Shown here piece by piece: positions 1 through 7,513 of a DNA stretch of 64,000 nt. Made by a program: the position numbers and the translations under genes. Numbering within the stretch: the first letter of the stretch is position 1; each line of letters opens with the position of its first letter. Source of the DNA: Mucilaginibacter_A sp041088075 (GTDB lineage: Bacteria; Bacteroidota; Bacteroidia; Sphingobacteriales; Sphingobacteriaceae); NCBI RefSeq assembly GCF_041088075.1, contig NZ_JBGCVY010000014.1:91546-155545 (forward strand), in the 5' to 3' direction. Under the pieces are notes generated by a model. That model saw only the letters and a list, made by a program, of their open reading frames with translations. It did not search any database and was not told where the DNA came from.

Positions 1-1
1 G

Positions 2-469
2 CTGGAAGGCGAGCACGTAATCCCGCTGCACACCGAAAAATATTTCATTTTGAGGACGAGCTGGCTGTACTCGGAACACGGCAACAACTTCGTAAAAACG
101 ATGCTGAAGCTGGGCAAAGAGCGCGACGAACTGAAAATTATTGCCGATCAGGTTGGTACGCCAACTTACGCCATTGACCTGGCTTCGGCCATTTTGCAGA
201 TCATCGAATCGGGCAGCCAGGCTTACGGTATTTATCATTACAGCAACGAAGGCGTTACTTCCTGGTACGATTTTGCGCAGGGCATTTTCGACATCAGCAA
301 AACGGAGGTAAAAGCATTGCCCATCCGTACTTCGGAATATCCGACCAAAGCCACGCGCCCGGCTTATTCGGTGATGGACAAGGCCAAAATCAAAAAAACT
401 TTCGGCATCGAAATCCCTTATTGGCGCCACAGTTTGGAGCGTTGCATCAAAGCTTTACAAAATCAATAA
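2..469 (+). CDS. rmlD: dTDP-4-dehydrorhamnose reductase, C-terminal part
   Basis: Last enzyme of dTDP-L-rhamnose synthesis: reduces dTDP-4-dehydro-rhamnose with NAD(P)H in the cytoplasm. The gene is cut by the left edge; the frame is open from base 2, so the ATG at 50 is internal. The visible 155 residues hold the family signature RTSWLYSEHGNNFVKTM followed by the substrate-domain segment QVGTPTYAIDLA and the C-terminal RPAYSVMDKAKI, all typical of RmlD. The N-terminal Rossmann domain and catalytic YxxxK lie outside the window. It is followed after 30 bases by rmlA on the same strand, so the two are probably one rhamnose operon. Confidence 0.93.
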   Translation: MEGEHVIPLHTEKYFILRTSWLYSEHGNNFVKTMLKLGKERDELKIIADQVGTPTYAIDLASAILQIIESGSQAYGIYHYSNEGVTSWYDFAQGIFDISKTEVKALPIRTSEYPTKATRPAYSVMDKAKIKKTFGIEIPYWRHSLERCIKALQNQ

Positions 470-487
470 ACAACCTAAAATTACATC

Positions 488-502
488 CATAAAAACAGTA
501 TG
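488..502 (-). repeat. ACAGTA-type half element touching the rmlA start
   Basis: The sequence ATAAAAACAGTATG runs into the rmlA start codon. It matches one arm of the palindromic repeats at 19808 and 57270 (arm TAAAAACAGTAT). The same arrangement, with the arm ending on the ATG, is seen before the pirin gene at 2545. Confidence 0.55.
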
Positions 503-1366
503 AAAGGAATTATCCTGGCCGGCGGTTCCGGCACGCGCCTTTATCCGATCACCAAAGCCATCAGTAAACAATTGATGCCGATTTACGATAAACCGATGAT
601 CTATTATCCGTTATCGGTTTTGATCCATTCGGACATCCGCGAAATTTTGATCATTACCACGCCCGAAGACAGCAGCAGTTTTAAACGTTTGCTGGGCGAC
701 GGAAGCGAGTTAGGCTGCCGTTTTGAATTTGCCGTTCAGGAAAAACCAAACGGACTGGCGCAGGCATTTGTCATCGGCGAAGAATTTATTGGCGATGATA
801 AAGTGGCCTTGATTTTGGGCGATAATATTTTTTACGGAACCGGTTTTGGCCGTTTGATGCGGAAATACAACGAAGTGGATGGTGCTGCTATTTTTGCCTA
901 TCAGGTTTCGGATCCGGAACGTTACGGCGTGGTGGAGTTTGATGCGGATTTTAAAGCACTTTCCATCGAAGAAAAACCGTTGCAGCCAAAATCCAATTAC
1001 GCTGTGCCAGGATTGTATTTTTACGATAACAATGTGGTGCAAATTGCCAAAGACATCCCGCTTTCGCCGCGCGGCGAGTACGAAATTACCGATGTAAACA
1101 AAGTATATCTGGAACGGAAAAAGCTGCACGTGGGCGTAATGGACCGCGGAACGGCCTGGCTGGATACCGGGACTTTTGATTCTTTAAGTGATGCCACGGA
1201 GTTTGTCCGCGTGATCGAAAAACGCCAGGACACCAAAATTGGTTGTATCGAAGAAGTTGCTTTTCGCAGAGGTTTTATGAACGAAGAGCAGTTGCGCATG
1301 ATGGCCGAACGTTACCGCAAAAGCGGTTACGGCAGTTACCTGCTAAAACTGCTTAACAAAAACTGA
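500..1366 (+). CDS. rmlA: glucose-1-phosphate thymidylyltransferase
   Basis: First enzyme of dTDP-rhamnose synthesis: joins dTTP and glucose-1-phosphate to give dTDP-glucose. The 288 residues match the usual length of the short RmlA class. The N-terminal nucleotide-binding motif GGSGTRLYPITKAISKQ and then PIYDKPMIYYPL are present, with ILGDNIFYG near residue 110 (metal and sugar binding), EEKP near residue 160 and GTAWLDTGT near 220. It is probably co-transcribed with rmlD. The start ATG is preceded by an AT-rich leader with the repeat arm TAAAAACAGT, not by a Shine-Dalgarno sequence. Identification is secure. Confidence 0.97.
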   Translation: MKGIILAGGSGTRLYPITKAISKQLMPIYDKPMIYYPLSVLIHSDIREILIITTPEDSSSFKRLLGDGSELGCRFEFAVQEKPNGLAQAFVIGEEFIGDDKVALILGDNIFYGTGFGRLMRKYNEVDGAAIFAYQVSDPERYGVVEFDADFKALSIEEKPLQPKSNYAVPGLYFYDNNVVQIAKDIPLSPRGEYEITDVNKVYLERKKLHVGVMDRGTAWLDTGTFDSLSDATEFVRVIEKRQDTKIGCIEEVAFRRGFMNEEQLRMMAERYRKSGYGSYLLKLLNKN

Positions 1367-1418
1367 TTGCAGCAAACAAACTTTATGCTTCGTTTATGGT
1401 ATTATTTTATTTGAAATC

Positions 1419-1700
1419 ATGGAAAATAAAATTACGGTAAACGAAGAAAGCCACCAGTTTGAAATGCAAACGCCGGAAGGCACGGCCTTAATTGCCTACG
1501 AGCTGGATGTAAACACGATGTCAATTCTGCATACCGAAGTGCCTGAAGCGGAGGAAGGGCAAGGTATTGGTTCTGATCTGGCAAAGTTTGCGTTGGATTA
1601 TGCGCGCAAAAACGACCTAAAAGTGAAGAATTACTGCCGTTTTGTGCAAGTGTATTTGCAGCGCCATCCCGAATATCAGGATTTGATCGTGAAACCGTAA
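1419..1700 (+). CDS. small GNAT-like N-acetyltransferase (YjdJ type)
   Basis: A 93-residue protein with the layout of the minimal GNAT proteins (YjdJ group): a short beta hairpin, then HTEVPEAEEGQGIGSDLAKFAL, which contains the acetyl-CoA pyrophosphate loop (EEGQGIGSDL), a helix, then KNYCRFVQVYLQRHPEYQDL. Proteins of this group have the acetyl-CoA site but their acceptor is usually unknown. It lies 52 bases after rmlA on the same strand; nothing links it functionally to rhamnose synthesis. The family is clear, the substrate unknown. Confidence 0.8.
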   Translation: MENKITVNEESHQFEMQTPEGTALIAYELDVNTMSILHTEVPEAEEGQGIGSDLAKFALDYARKNDLKVKNYCRFVQVYLQRHPEYQDLIVKP

Positions 1701-1730
1701 AGCTTGTTTTGGATTTATTTGATAAGCCTG

Positions 1731-1818
1731 ATGCTTCTTTTACCGCCTAAAAATCAGTGGATATTTGATTTTATTTGAATTGATACGTACACCAATTTTT
1801 ATACGGTAAAAGAAGCAT
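1731..1818. repeat. inverted pair of USS-like elements
   Basis: Two copies of the window-wide repeat face each other in the gap between the GNAT and Crp genes. Arm 1 is 1731-1759 (plus) and arm 2 is 1790-1818 (minus). They share a perfect 15 bp inverted repeat, ATGCTTCTTTTACCG, then two differing bases, then TAAAAAT and a closing CAGTG or TGGTG. The spacer is 30 bp and AT-rich. The pair could fold as a hairpin after the GNAT gene. It gives the clearest view of the full two-part element. Confidence 0.85.
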
Positions 1819-1849
1819 CGGCATTTTTTGCAAACTTAAACAGCACTTC

Positions 1850-2431
1850 ATGTTTCAGGCTTTCGATAAAAACCTAAGATTGCATGTTGACCTTTCGCAG
1901 CAGGAATTGGAAATTGTCCATCAGCATTTTCAGCATAAAACCTATCCGAAGAAAACATTTTTATTGAAAGCTGGCCAGGTTTGCAATTTTGAGGCTTACT
2001 TGTTAAAAGGCTGTATCAAAAGATATTACATTGACCAAAACGGCGACGAAACCATATTACAATTTGCCGTTGAAGATTGGTGGGTGAGCGATATTGCCAG
2101 TTTTTGCCAGCAAATGCCCTCCCGTTTTTATATCGAAACGATGGAAGACACCGAGCTTTTGCAAATCAATTATCAAAACAAAGAACTGCTTTTTAAAAGA
2201 TTGCCGAAGCTGGAGCGCGTTTTCAGGTTGCTGGTGCAACGTGCTTATGCGGTTTTAGAAAACCGTTTTTTTACCGGGATTACCGATTCGGCGGAAGACC
2301 GTTATTTGCAATTCATCAAAAAATATCCCGGCCTGCTGCAACGCGTTCCGCAGTACCAAATCGCTTCTTACCTCGGCATTACGCCCGAAGCACTTAGCCG
2401 CATCAAAGCCACGCTTACCCGAAAAAAGTAG
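1850..2431 (+). CDS. Crp/Fnr family transcriptional regulator
   Basis: 193 residues with an N-terminal cyclic-nucleotide-binding-like jelly roll (about 25-115: KTFLLKAGQVCNFEAYLLKGCIK) and a C-terminal winged helix (about 140-190, with QIASYLGITPEALSRIKATL as the recognition part). Such small Bacteroidota Crp/Fnr proteins usually act on nearby genes, and the pirin gene 113 bases downstream is a plausible target by position only. The ligand is not predictable; there is no cysteine set suggesting an Fnr-type iron-sulfur cluster. The start at 1850 gives the expected family length. Confidence 0.88.
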   Translation: MFQAFDKNLRLHVDLSQQELEIVHQHFQHKTYPKKTFLLKAGQVCNFEAYLLKGCIKRYYIDQNGDETILQFAVEDWWVSDIASFCQQMPSRFYIETMEDTELLQINYQNKELLFKRLPKLERVFRLLVQRAYAVLENRFFTGITDSAEDRYLQFIKKYPGLLQRVPQYQIASYLGITPEALSRIKATLTRKK

Positions 2432-2532
2432 CTATTTTTCTTAACCTGCATCAACATAACCTGCTGCAATTGTTGCCGATATTTGTACTGTTAGCCCGTC
2501 AATTTAAAGTTGATGGACACTAAAAAACTAAC

Positions 2533-2546
2533 GGTAAAAACAGTAT
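2533..2546 (-). repeat. ACAGTA-type half element touching the pirin start
   Basis: GGTAAAAACAGTAT ends on the ATG of the pirin gene. An A-rich stretch (TAAAAAACT) 13 bases upstream resembles the second half of the element. It is the same arrangement as before rmlA. Confidence 0.5.
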
Positions 2547-3264
2547 GGCAAACACAATTTTTCATAAAGCAGAAAGCCGCGGACATGCAAACCACGGCTG
2601 GTTGGACAGTTACCACAGCTTTAGTTTTGCAAACTACTATAGTCCCGAAAGGATGAATTTCGGCGCATTACGTGTATTAAACGATGATACCGTTTCGGGA
2701 GGACGAGGTTTTGGCAGCCATCCGCACGATAATATGGAAATTATCAGCATTCCGTTGGAAGGCGATTTGGAACACGAAGATAATTTGGGAAACGTTGCCG
2801 TCATCAAAAAAGGCGATGTGCAGATCATCAGTGCTGGAACAGGTGTTTTTCACAGCGAAAAAAATAAAAACCCGAACCAGCAAGTGCAGTTTTTGCAGAT
2901 TTGGTTGTACCCGAATAAATTAAATGGCGCGCCGCGTTACGATCAGGTTTCATTGGATGTGAAAGACCGGCACAATAATTTCCAGCAGATACTTTCGCCC
3001 AACCCGGATGATGAAGGCGTTTGGGTGCAGCAGGATGCCTGGTTTAGTCTGGGCAAATTCGACGAAGGATTTCAGACTAAATATCAAATTAAAAAACCGG
3101 GAAACGGCGTTTATGCTTTTGTTTTGGAAGGCGATGTTATGATAAACGGACAAGCTTTGCACCGCCGCGATGGTTTGGGTATTTGGGACACCGATCAACT
3201 TAGTTTTAAAGCTGATTCTGCCGATGCAGAAGTGTTGCTGATGGATGTTCCGATGGAATTTTAA
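2545..3264 (+). CDS. pirin family protein (YhhW-like bicupin)
   Basis: 239 residues. The N-terminal cupin carries the pirin metal-site pattern: FGSHPHDNMEI near residues 56-66 and AGTGVFHSEKN near 97-107, giving the expected histidines and glutamates. The second cupin is degenerate. YhhW-type pirins can oxidise quercetin in vitro; the physiological role is usually unknown and often stress-linked. A Crp/Fnr regulator lies directly upstream on the same strand. A terminator-like hairpin follows 33 bases after the stop. The family is secure, the biochemical role is not. Confidence 0.93.
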   Translation: MANTIFHKAESRGHANHGWLDSYHSFSFANYYSPERMNFGALRVLNDDTVSGGRGFGSHPHDNMEIISIPLEGDLEHEDNLGNVAVIKKGDVQIISAGTGVFHSEKNKNPNQQVQFLQIWLYPNKLNGAPRYDQVSLDVKDRHNNFQQILSPNPDDEGVWVQQDAWFSLGKFDEGFQTKYQIKKPGNGVYAFVLEGDVMINGQALHRRDGLGIWDTDQLSFKADSADAEVLLMDVPMEF

Positions 3265-3297
3265 CCTTCCGTTCCTTTTGATTTATTTTACTTCACC

Positions 3298-3334
3298 AAA
3301 GCCGGAACGATGAAAAAAACATCTTCCGGCTTCT
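3298..3334 (+). terminator. hairpin after the pirin gene
   Basis: AAAGCCGGAA at 3298-3307 pairs with TTCCGGCTT at 3324-3332 around an A-rich loop, followed by TCTTTCGTTTTT. This is a plausible intrinsic terminator for the pirin transcript. It sits only about 16 bases before the next ATG. Confidence 0.6.
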
Positions 3335-3349
3335 TTCGTTTTTGAAATT

Positions 3350-3661
3350 ATGCACCGTTTAAATATCCTGGCTATCCACCGAGACACCAAAATTTTGGCA
3401 ACTGTTTTAAGGTTGATCAATACGAATGAGCATTGGAACGGCATTGGTTCTACTTCGGATGAAGAAGCGGTCGAAATGTTTTATCGGCAGCCCGTTGGCA
3501 TCGTTTTGTTTTGTGCCGGGATTGATTCGGAAAGCGAAGAAAACCTGAAAGCTGTTTTTAGCAGGCAAAACCCTTCGCCTATATTTTTGCAGCATTACGG
3601 CGGTGGCAGCGGTTTGTTAACTGCCGAAATTTACGAAGCGCTGGCCAAGCAAGGGCATTAG
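3350..3661 (+). CDS. hypothetical protein, receiver-like fold
   Basis: 103 residues, not assigned to a characterised family. It opens with a beta strand and acidic turn like a response-regulator receiver (LNILAIHRDT), has a helix, and a central strand VGIVLFCAGID where a receiver would carry the phospho-acceptor aspartate; the expected position is not an aspartate. It ends IYEALAKQGH. No output domain follows and no histidine kinase is nearby. It could be a degenerate receiver. That it is a real gene is supported by codon use like its neighbours and the ATG after a hairpin. Confidence 0.6.
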   Translation: MHRLNILAIHRDTKILATVLRLINTNEHWNGIGSTSDEEAVEMFYRQPVGIVLFCAGIDSESEENLKAVFSRQNPSPIFLQHYGGGSGLLTAEIYEALAKQGH

Positions 3662-3706
3662 CGTTTTAGTTGCCGGTTCTGCTTTAATTGTGCGCGTTTC
3701 GCTCGC

Positions 3707-3820
3707 TGTCATTTCGACCGTAGGGAGAAATCTTCTTAAAATCAAATGCTTCTTTTATCGGTCTAAAACTGGTCAATACTATCGCTTTGAATAAGGTTTC
3801 TTCCTACGGTCGAAATGACA
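3707..3820. repeat. GTCATTTCGACC inverted repeat with an embedded USS-like element
   Basis: The arm TGTCATTTCGACCGTAGG at 3707-3724 recurs inverted at 3803-3820, extended by a matching AGAAA segment. Between the arms, 3746-3773 is one plus copy of the window-wide element (ATGCTTCTTTTATC then CTAAAACTGGT). The right arm runs into the GT9 gene and supplies its stop codon. A diverged relative lies at 5475-5567. Confidence 0.8.
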
Positions 3821-4871
3821 AAACCGCTTCTATAATAGCTTCCACGGCAACTGTTTCCGGTGCTTTTTCCTGATGCTGCTGTACAAATTTCAGAACTTCG
3901 TTTTTGCTTTGCAGCGCTTCGGGCACTTCAAAAAATAAAATCTTATTTGGCGTTTTCCAAGGCGTATGCTGCGGATTGGTTTGCGCATATAAAACTACAA
4001 CCGGCGTTTGCGTTGCCGCCGCAATGTGCACCGGGCCGGTATTAACCGAAAGCAAAAGCGGTGCTTCTTTTATCAGGCAAATAAATTCATCCAAAGCCAA
4101 CAAACCGGCAATAGAAAAAGCGTTTGTGCCGATGCCTTGCCGGATTTCGTCCGTCAGTTGCTTTTCGGAAGCGGAACCTGTCAGCAAAAGTTGATAGCCA
4201 AAATCAGCAACCAATTTCTTTCCCAATTCGATCCAATTTTCGGTTGGATATTGCCGCTTCAATTCGCTTACGCCCGGATGCAAAATGAGCCAGGGTTTTT
4301 GCAAATCAATACTGTTTTTATCAAGCTCTTTTTGGGTTGATTCCCATAAATCAGGAATTTGAAGGCTTAAATAATTGTCAGAAGTTTTCGCACCAACCGT
4401 TGCCACCAAATCCAGGTCCCGCTCAACTTGATGTTTAATGAATGTATATGGTTCTTGATCAGGAACCCAATGCGTTAACAACTGATAAGGATTTTCCCGG
4501 CAATAAGCCAAACGCAGCGGAATATCAGCGAGATAAGCAAGCATCACGGCAGGCATCGGGTTCTGGCTGAAAACCGTAAAAATAACCGCTGCATCAAACT
4601 GTTTTTGCTTTAAAACCTCCGTCAAGATCAAAAAAGTGGTGCTAAAAGAAGCATGGTTAGTTTTTACCCAGGGAACGTCAAATGTAATAGTTTCATCAAT
4701 TTCAGGAATATGGCGGGCAATTCCGGCAGCCATGGAAGAAGTTAAAACGGTAATCCGGCTGTTGAAAGTTTCTTTTAAAGCGCGGATGGCTGGCGTTGAC
4801 ATCAGCAGGTCGCCCATATTGTCCAACCGGATTACCAGAATTTTTTTACAGTTTTTCCAGGGATTTTCCAT
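3804..4871 (-). CDS. glycosyltransferase family 9 (heptosyltransferase-like)
   Basis: 355 residues of the ADP-heptose:LPS heptosyltransferase family (GT9, GT-B fold), which adds heptose or a related sugar to the lipopolysaccharide core at the inner membrane. Family features: ILVIRLDNMGDLLMSTPAIRAL at the N-terminus, HPGVSELKRQYPTENWIELG near residue 200, LLLTGSASEK near 235, and the donor-site segment LLLSVNTGPVHIAAATQTPVVVLYAQT near 275-300. The minus-strand order is HAD phosphatase then GT9, four bases apart. The last codons (LSFRP then stop) lie inside an intergenic repeat arm, so the C-terminus seems to have been rewritten by that repeat. The exact sugar is unknown. Confidence 0.9.
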   Translation of the reverse strand: MENPWKNCKKILVIRLDNMGDLLMSTPAIRALKETFNSRITVLTSSMAAGIARHIPEIDETITFDVPWVKTNHASFSTTFLILTEVLKQKQFDAAVIFTVFSQNPMPAVMLAYLADIPLRLAYCRENPYQLLTHWVPDQEPYTFIKHQVERDLDLVATVGAKTSDNYLSLQIPDLWESTQKELDKNSIDLQKPWLILHPGVSELKRQYPTENWIELGKKLVADFGYQLLLTGSASEKQLTDEIRQGIGTNAFSIAGLLALDEFICLIKEAPLLLSVNTGPVHIAAATQTPVVVLYAQTNPQHTPWKTPNKILFFEVPEALQSKNEVLKFVQQHQEKAPETVAVEAIIEAVLSFRP

Positions 4872-4874
4872 GGT

Positions 4875-5450
4875 TTAAATGCCCAGATCGGTAGAATGAA
4901 CGTCGGTGATAAAAGCAGCTGCCTGGAAAAAGTTTTTCGCTTTGTAATCCGGCGTGCGATATTCGCCCGAAACCCATTCTGTTTCGTTGCCGTTGTCAAT
5001 CAAAACGGTTTGGCAGCCAGCCCTTTTTCCGGCTTCCACATCGTTTAAAATATCGCCGATCATCCAGGATTGCTGCAAGTCGATCTTATGTTCTTCTGCT
5101 GCCTGCAAAAGCATCCCAGGTTTTGGTTTGCGAAAGTTGCATTCGACTGCATATTTTTCAACTGTTCCCTGCGGATGGTTAAAGCTCCAGTAAAAATCCT
5201 GAAATTGGATTTCGTCTTTTTCAAGCAAAGCCTGAATTTTATCTTTTACGCCGTTCAAAGCTTCTTCTTCAAAAAAACCACGTGCCACGCCAGATTGGTT
5301 GGAAATCATGATGAAAATATAGCCTTGCGCTTTCAACAACTTTAAGCCTTCGATCACGCCTTCCTGCAACGTAATCTTTTCAGGGTCAATGTTGTAAGGA
5401 ATATCCGGGATCAGCGTTCCGTCTTTATCAATAAAAATGGCTTTGTTCAT
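4875..5450 (-). CDS. HAD-IIIA phosphatase, GmhB-like
   Basis: 191 residues. HAD motif I is IFIDKDGTL (nucleophile and acid aspartates), motif II MISNQSGVARG, the lysine motif RKPKPGM, motif III MIGDILNDVEAGKRAG. This is the layout of D-glycero-D-manno-heptose-1,7-bisphosphate phosphatase (GmhB) and histidinol-phosphatase. Its position beside a heptosyltransferase and a GmhA domain favours a heptose role. The zinc-loop cysteines of classic GmhB (CPHHP...CxCRKP) are mostly gone: the segments here read NHPQG and ECNFRKP. It is translated just upstream of GT9. Substrate identity is inference. Confidence 0.82.
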   Translation of the reverse strand: MNKAIFIDKDGTLIPDIPYNIDPEKITLQEGVIEGLKLLKAQGYIFIMISNQSGVARGFFEEEALNGVKDKIQALLEKDEIQFQDFYWSFNHPQGTVEKYAVECNFRKPKPGMLLQAAEEHKIDLQQSWMIGDILNDVEAGKRAGCQTVLIDNGNETEWVSGEYRTPDYKAKNFFQAAAFITDVHSTDLGI

Positions 5451-5474
5451 TTTGGAAAATATTGGTTGTCCATT

Positions 5475-5614
5475 CTGTCATTCCGACGTTAGAAGGAATC
5501 TTCTTCAAAGCAACAGAGAAAATCTGGTTTATTTGAAGAAGATTTCTCCCGTTTGTCGAAATGACAGAAAAACGCAGCCCGGCAAATGCTTCTTTCATCC
5601 CTATAAAATCAGTG
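5475..5614. repeat. GTCATTCCGAC inverted repeat plus USS-like element
   Basis: CTGTCATTCCGAC starts a 35-base arm at 5475-5509 that is matched inverted at 5532-5567 (ending GTCGAAATGACAG); the arms share TTTGAAGAAGAT near the loop. A slightly degenerate plus copy of the window-wide element follows at 5586-5614 (TTTCATC in place of TTTTATC, then TATAAAATCAGTG). Together they fill the 165-base gap between the GmhB-like gene and the GT4-GmhA fusion. Confidence 0.75.
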
Positions 5615-5615
5615 T

Positions 5616-7490
5616 TTATTTTACTGAAGCTGTTTTGGTTATTTTAGTTGTTTTGCTTTTTTTGGAAGATAAATGATTTTCTACCAAACGGGAAATAGTA
5701 TGTAAAAGATGCAAATGAATTTCCTGGATGCGATGCGGGCTGTTGGAAGGCACGATGATATTTAAGTGCGCATAAGTTGCTGCATCGCCGCCGCCTTTTC
5801 CAAGCAAGGCAATGCAGGTCATGTGTTTTTTATGGGCAACTTTTATCGCGTTTACAATGTTTACCGATTGGCCGCTGGTGCTCATGCAAAGCAAAATGTC
5901 GCCTTTTTTGCCATAAGTTTCGATCTGTCTGGAAAAAACATCATCAAAACCAATATCGTTGGCAAAACCGGTAAGCACCGAAGTATCCGCGGCAAGCGAA
6001 ATCACCGGCAAACCTTGTCTTTCCGAACTTTCAAAGTAATTCATCATTTCTGATGTAAAGTGCAAACTTCCGGCCGCGCTGCCGCCGTTGCCGCAAACCA
6101 ACAGCTTTTTATCAGCGGCCAAAGCGTTGCTGATTAAAGTTGCCGCCTGTGCAACCGGAATGCGCAATGCTCTTTTTGCACGTAAAAAAGTGTCGGCGGC
6201 TTTATCAAAAGCCTGGTCAATCAGCATCAGTTCGTTGTCTTCTTCGCTGCCGAAAGCGTTGCCATGAATGATTTTCTCGTACATGCTGATGGCCATCTCC
6301 GAGATCTTATGCCAGGTAAACAAAGCATTCACCCGGCGGATGGCATTATCGCGCATATCATTCAACAGCTTTTTGTTGCTGATCAACTGAAAAACACGTT
6401 GCGCCAGCACATCAGGATCATTCGGCGGAACTAAAAAACCTGTTTTTTTATCGGCCACACTGTGTTTAATGCCGCCAACGTCTGCACCAATAACGGGCGT
6501 GCCGCAAGCCATCGCTTCCAAAGGCGTGATGCCAAAAGGCTCGTACCAGGGCGTGGTGATAAAAATATCGGCCGCAGCGTAATAATATTTTAATATATCG
6601 CGGTTTTTGCGGCCAACAAAAGTAACATCGGCCGAAACGCCATGGTCTGCCGCCAGTTTTTTAAGGCGAAGCATTTCCTGGTTTTGGTCGGTGTCGGGGT
6701 TATCACTTTCGCCGCCAACAACCACCAGGCGCAAAGGTGTGTCTGTCTTTTTTACTTTTACCAAAGCGCGGATCACGTTGTCAATCCCTTTCCGCGGAAC
6801 CATCCGGCCCAATTGTAAAATGATGTTTTCGTTCGACTCGAGGTTGAGTATCATCCGTGCCAGTTTTTTATCAATCGGATAAAACTCGGTTGGACAAAAA
6901 CCGCAAGGAATGATGGTAATATTTGCCGGGTCGGCGTTGTAATAATTGATCAGGTCTTCCTGGTCTTGCGGGCATTCGGCCACAATTTGATCGGCCTGCC
7001 GGGCAATATCTTCTTCAATTAAAATACGTTCTTTCGGAAACTTGTCCTGGTCGCCTTGATGGATTTGCCGAACTCTCCCCAAAGCATGGTAAGTGATCAC
7101 AAAAGGCAATTTTAGTTTTGCTTTCAAATTGCAGGCCACCAGTCCAGACATCCAAAAATTGGCGTGAACCAGCGCGTAATCTATTTTTTCGCGGGCAATA
7201 AAGGCAATCATTTCCGAAGTAAAATCGGGCATATATTGCAGCAGGCTTTCCTTCGGGATAAAACTTTCCGGGCCGGCCGTAACGTGGATGATGCGGACGC
7301 CCTGCACCCAGCTAACGATTTCGGGGAAACGCGTATCGTCTCGGCGGGTAAAAATATCAACTTCGTACCCGGATTGTGCAATATGCTTGGCCAGTTCTCC
7401 CACATAAACATTCTGTCCGCCGCTATCTACACCGCCAAGCATAGCCAGCGGAGAAGCATGTTCACTGATAAAGGCTATCCTGTTTTTCAT
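5616..7490 (-). CDS. glycosyltransferase family 4 - phosphoheptose isomerase (GmhA) fusion
   Basis: 624 residues with two enzyme domains. Residues 1-410 are a GT4 glycosyltransferase of the sucrose-synthase/MshA type: LGGVDSGGQNVYVGELA at 18-34, the donor-site region ILQLGRMVPRKGI near 224-236, and the E-x7-E motif EPFGITPLE at 317-325. Residues about 445-605 are a SIS domain matching sedoheptulose-7-phosphate isomerase: CGNGGSAAG at 466-474, His477 and Glu481, DTSVLTGFANDIGFDDVFSRQ, STSG, and RIQEIHLHLLH with Gln589 and His597. The last four residues match the zinc ligands of E. coli GmhA (His61, Glu65, Gln172, His180). One chain therefore could make the first heptose intermediate and transfer a sugar. 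No stop separates the domains. Confidence 0.9.
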   Translation of the reverse strand: MKNRIAFISEHASPLAMLGGVDSGGQNVYVGELAKHIAQSGYEVDIFTRRDDTRFPEIVSWVQGVRIIHVTAGPESFIPKESLLQYMPDFTSEMIAFIAREKIDYALVHANFWMSGLVACNLKAKLKLPFVITYHALGRVRQIHQGDQDKFPKERILIEEDIARQADQIVAECPQDQEDLINYYNADPANITIIPCGFCPTEFYPIDKKLARMILNLESNENIILQLGRMVPRKGIDNVIRALVKVKKTDTPLRLVVVGGESDNPDTDQNQEMLRLKKLAADHGVSADVTFVGRKNRDILKYYYAAADIFITTPWYEPFGITPLEAMACGTPVIGADVGGIKHSVADKKTGFLVPPNDPDVLAQRVFQLISNKKLLNDMRDNAIRRVNALFTWHKISEMAISMYEKIIHGNAFGSEEDNELMLIDQAFDKAADTFLRAKRALRIPVAQAATLISNALAADKKLLVCGNGGSAAGSLHFTSEMMNYFESSERQGLPVISLAADTSVLTGFANDIGFDDVFSRQIETYGKKGDILLCMSTSGQSVNIVNAIKVAHKKHMTCIALLGKGGGDAATYAHLNIIVPSNSPHRIQEIHLHLLHTISRLVENHLSSKKSKTTKITKTASVK

Positions 7491-7513
7491 ATTTAGGTTT
7501 TTGGTTCAATGAG

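Noticed and set aside
4008..4340. 110-codon plus-strand frame opposite GT9
   Set aside because: Antisense shadow of the glycosyltransferase gene.
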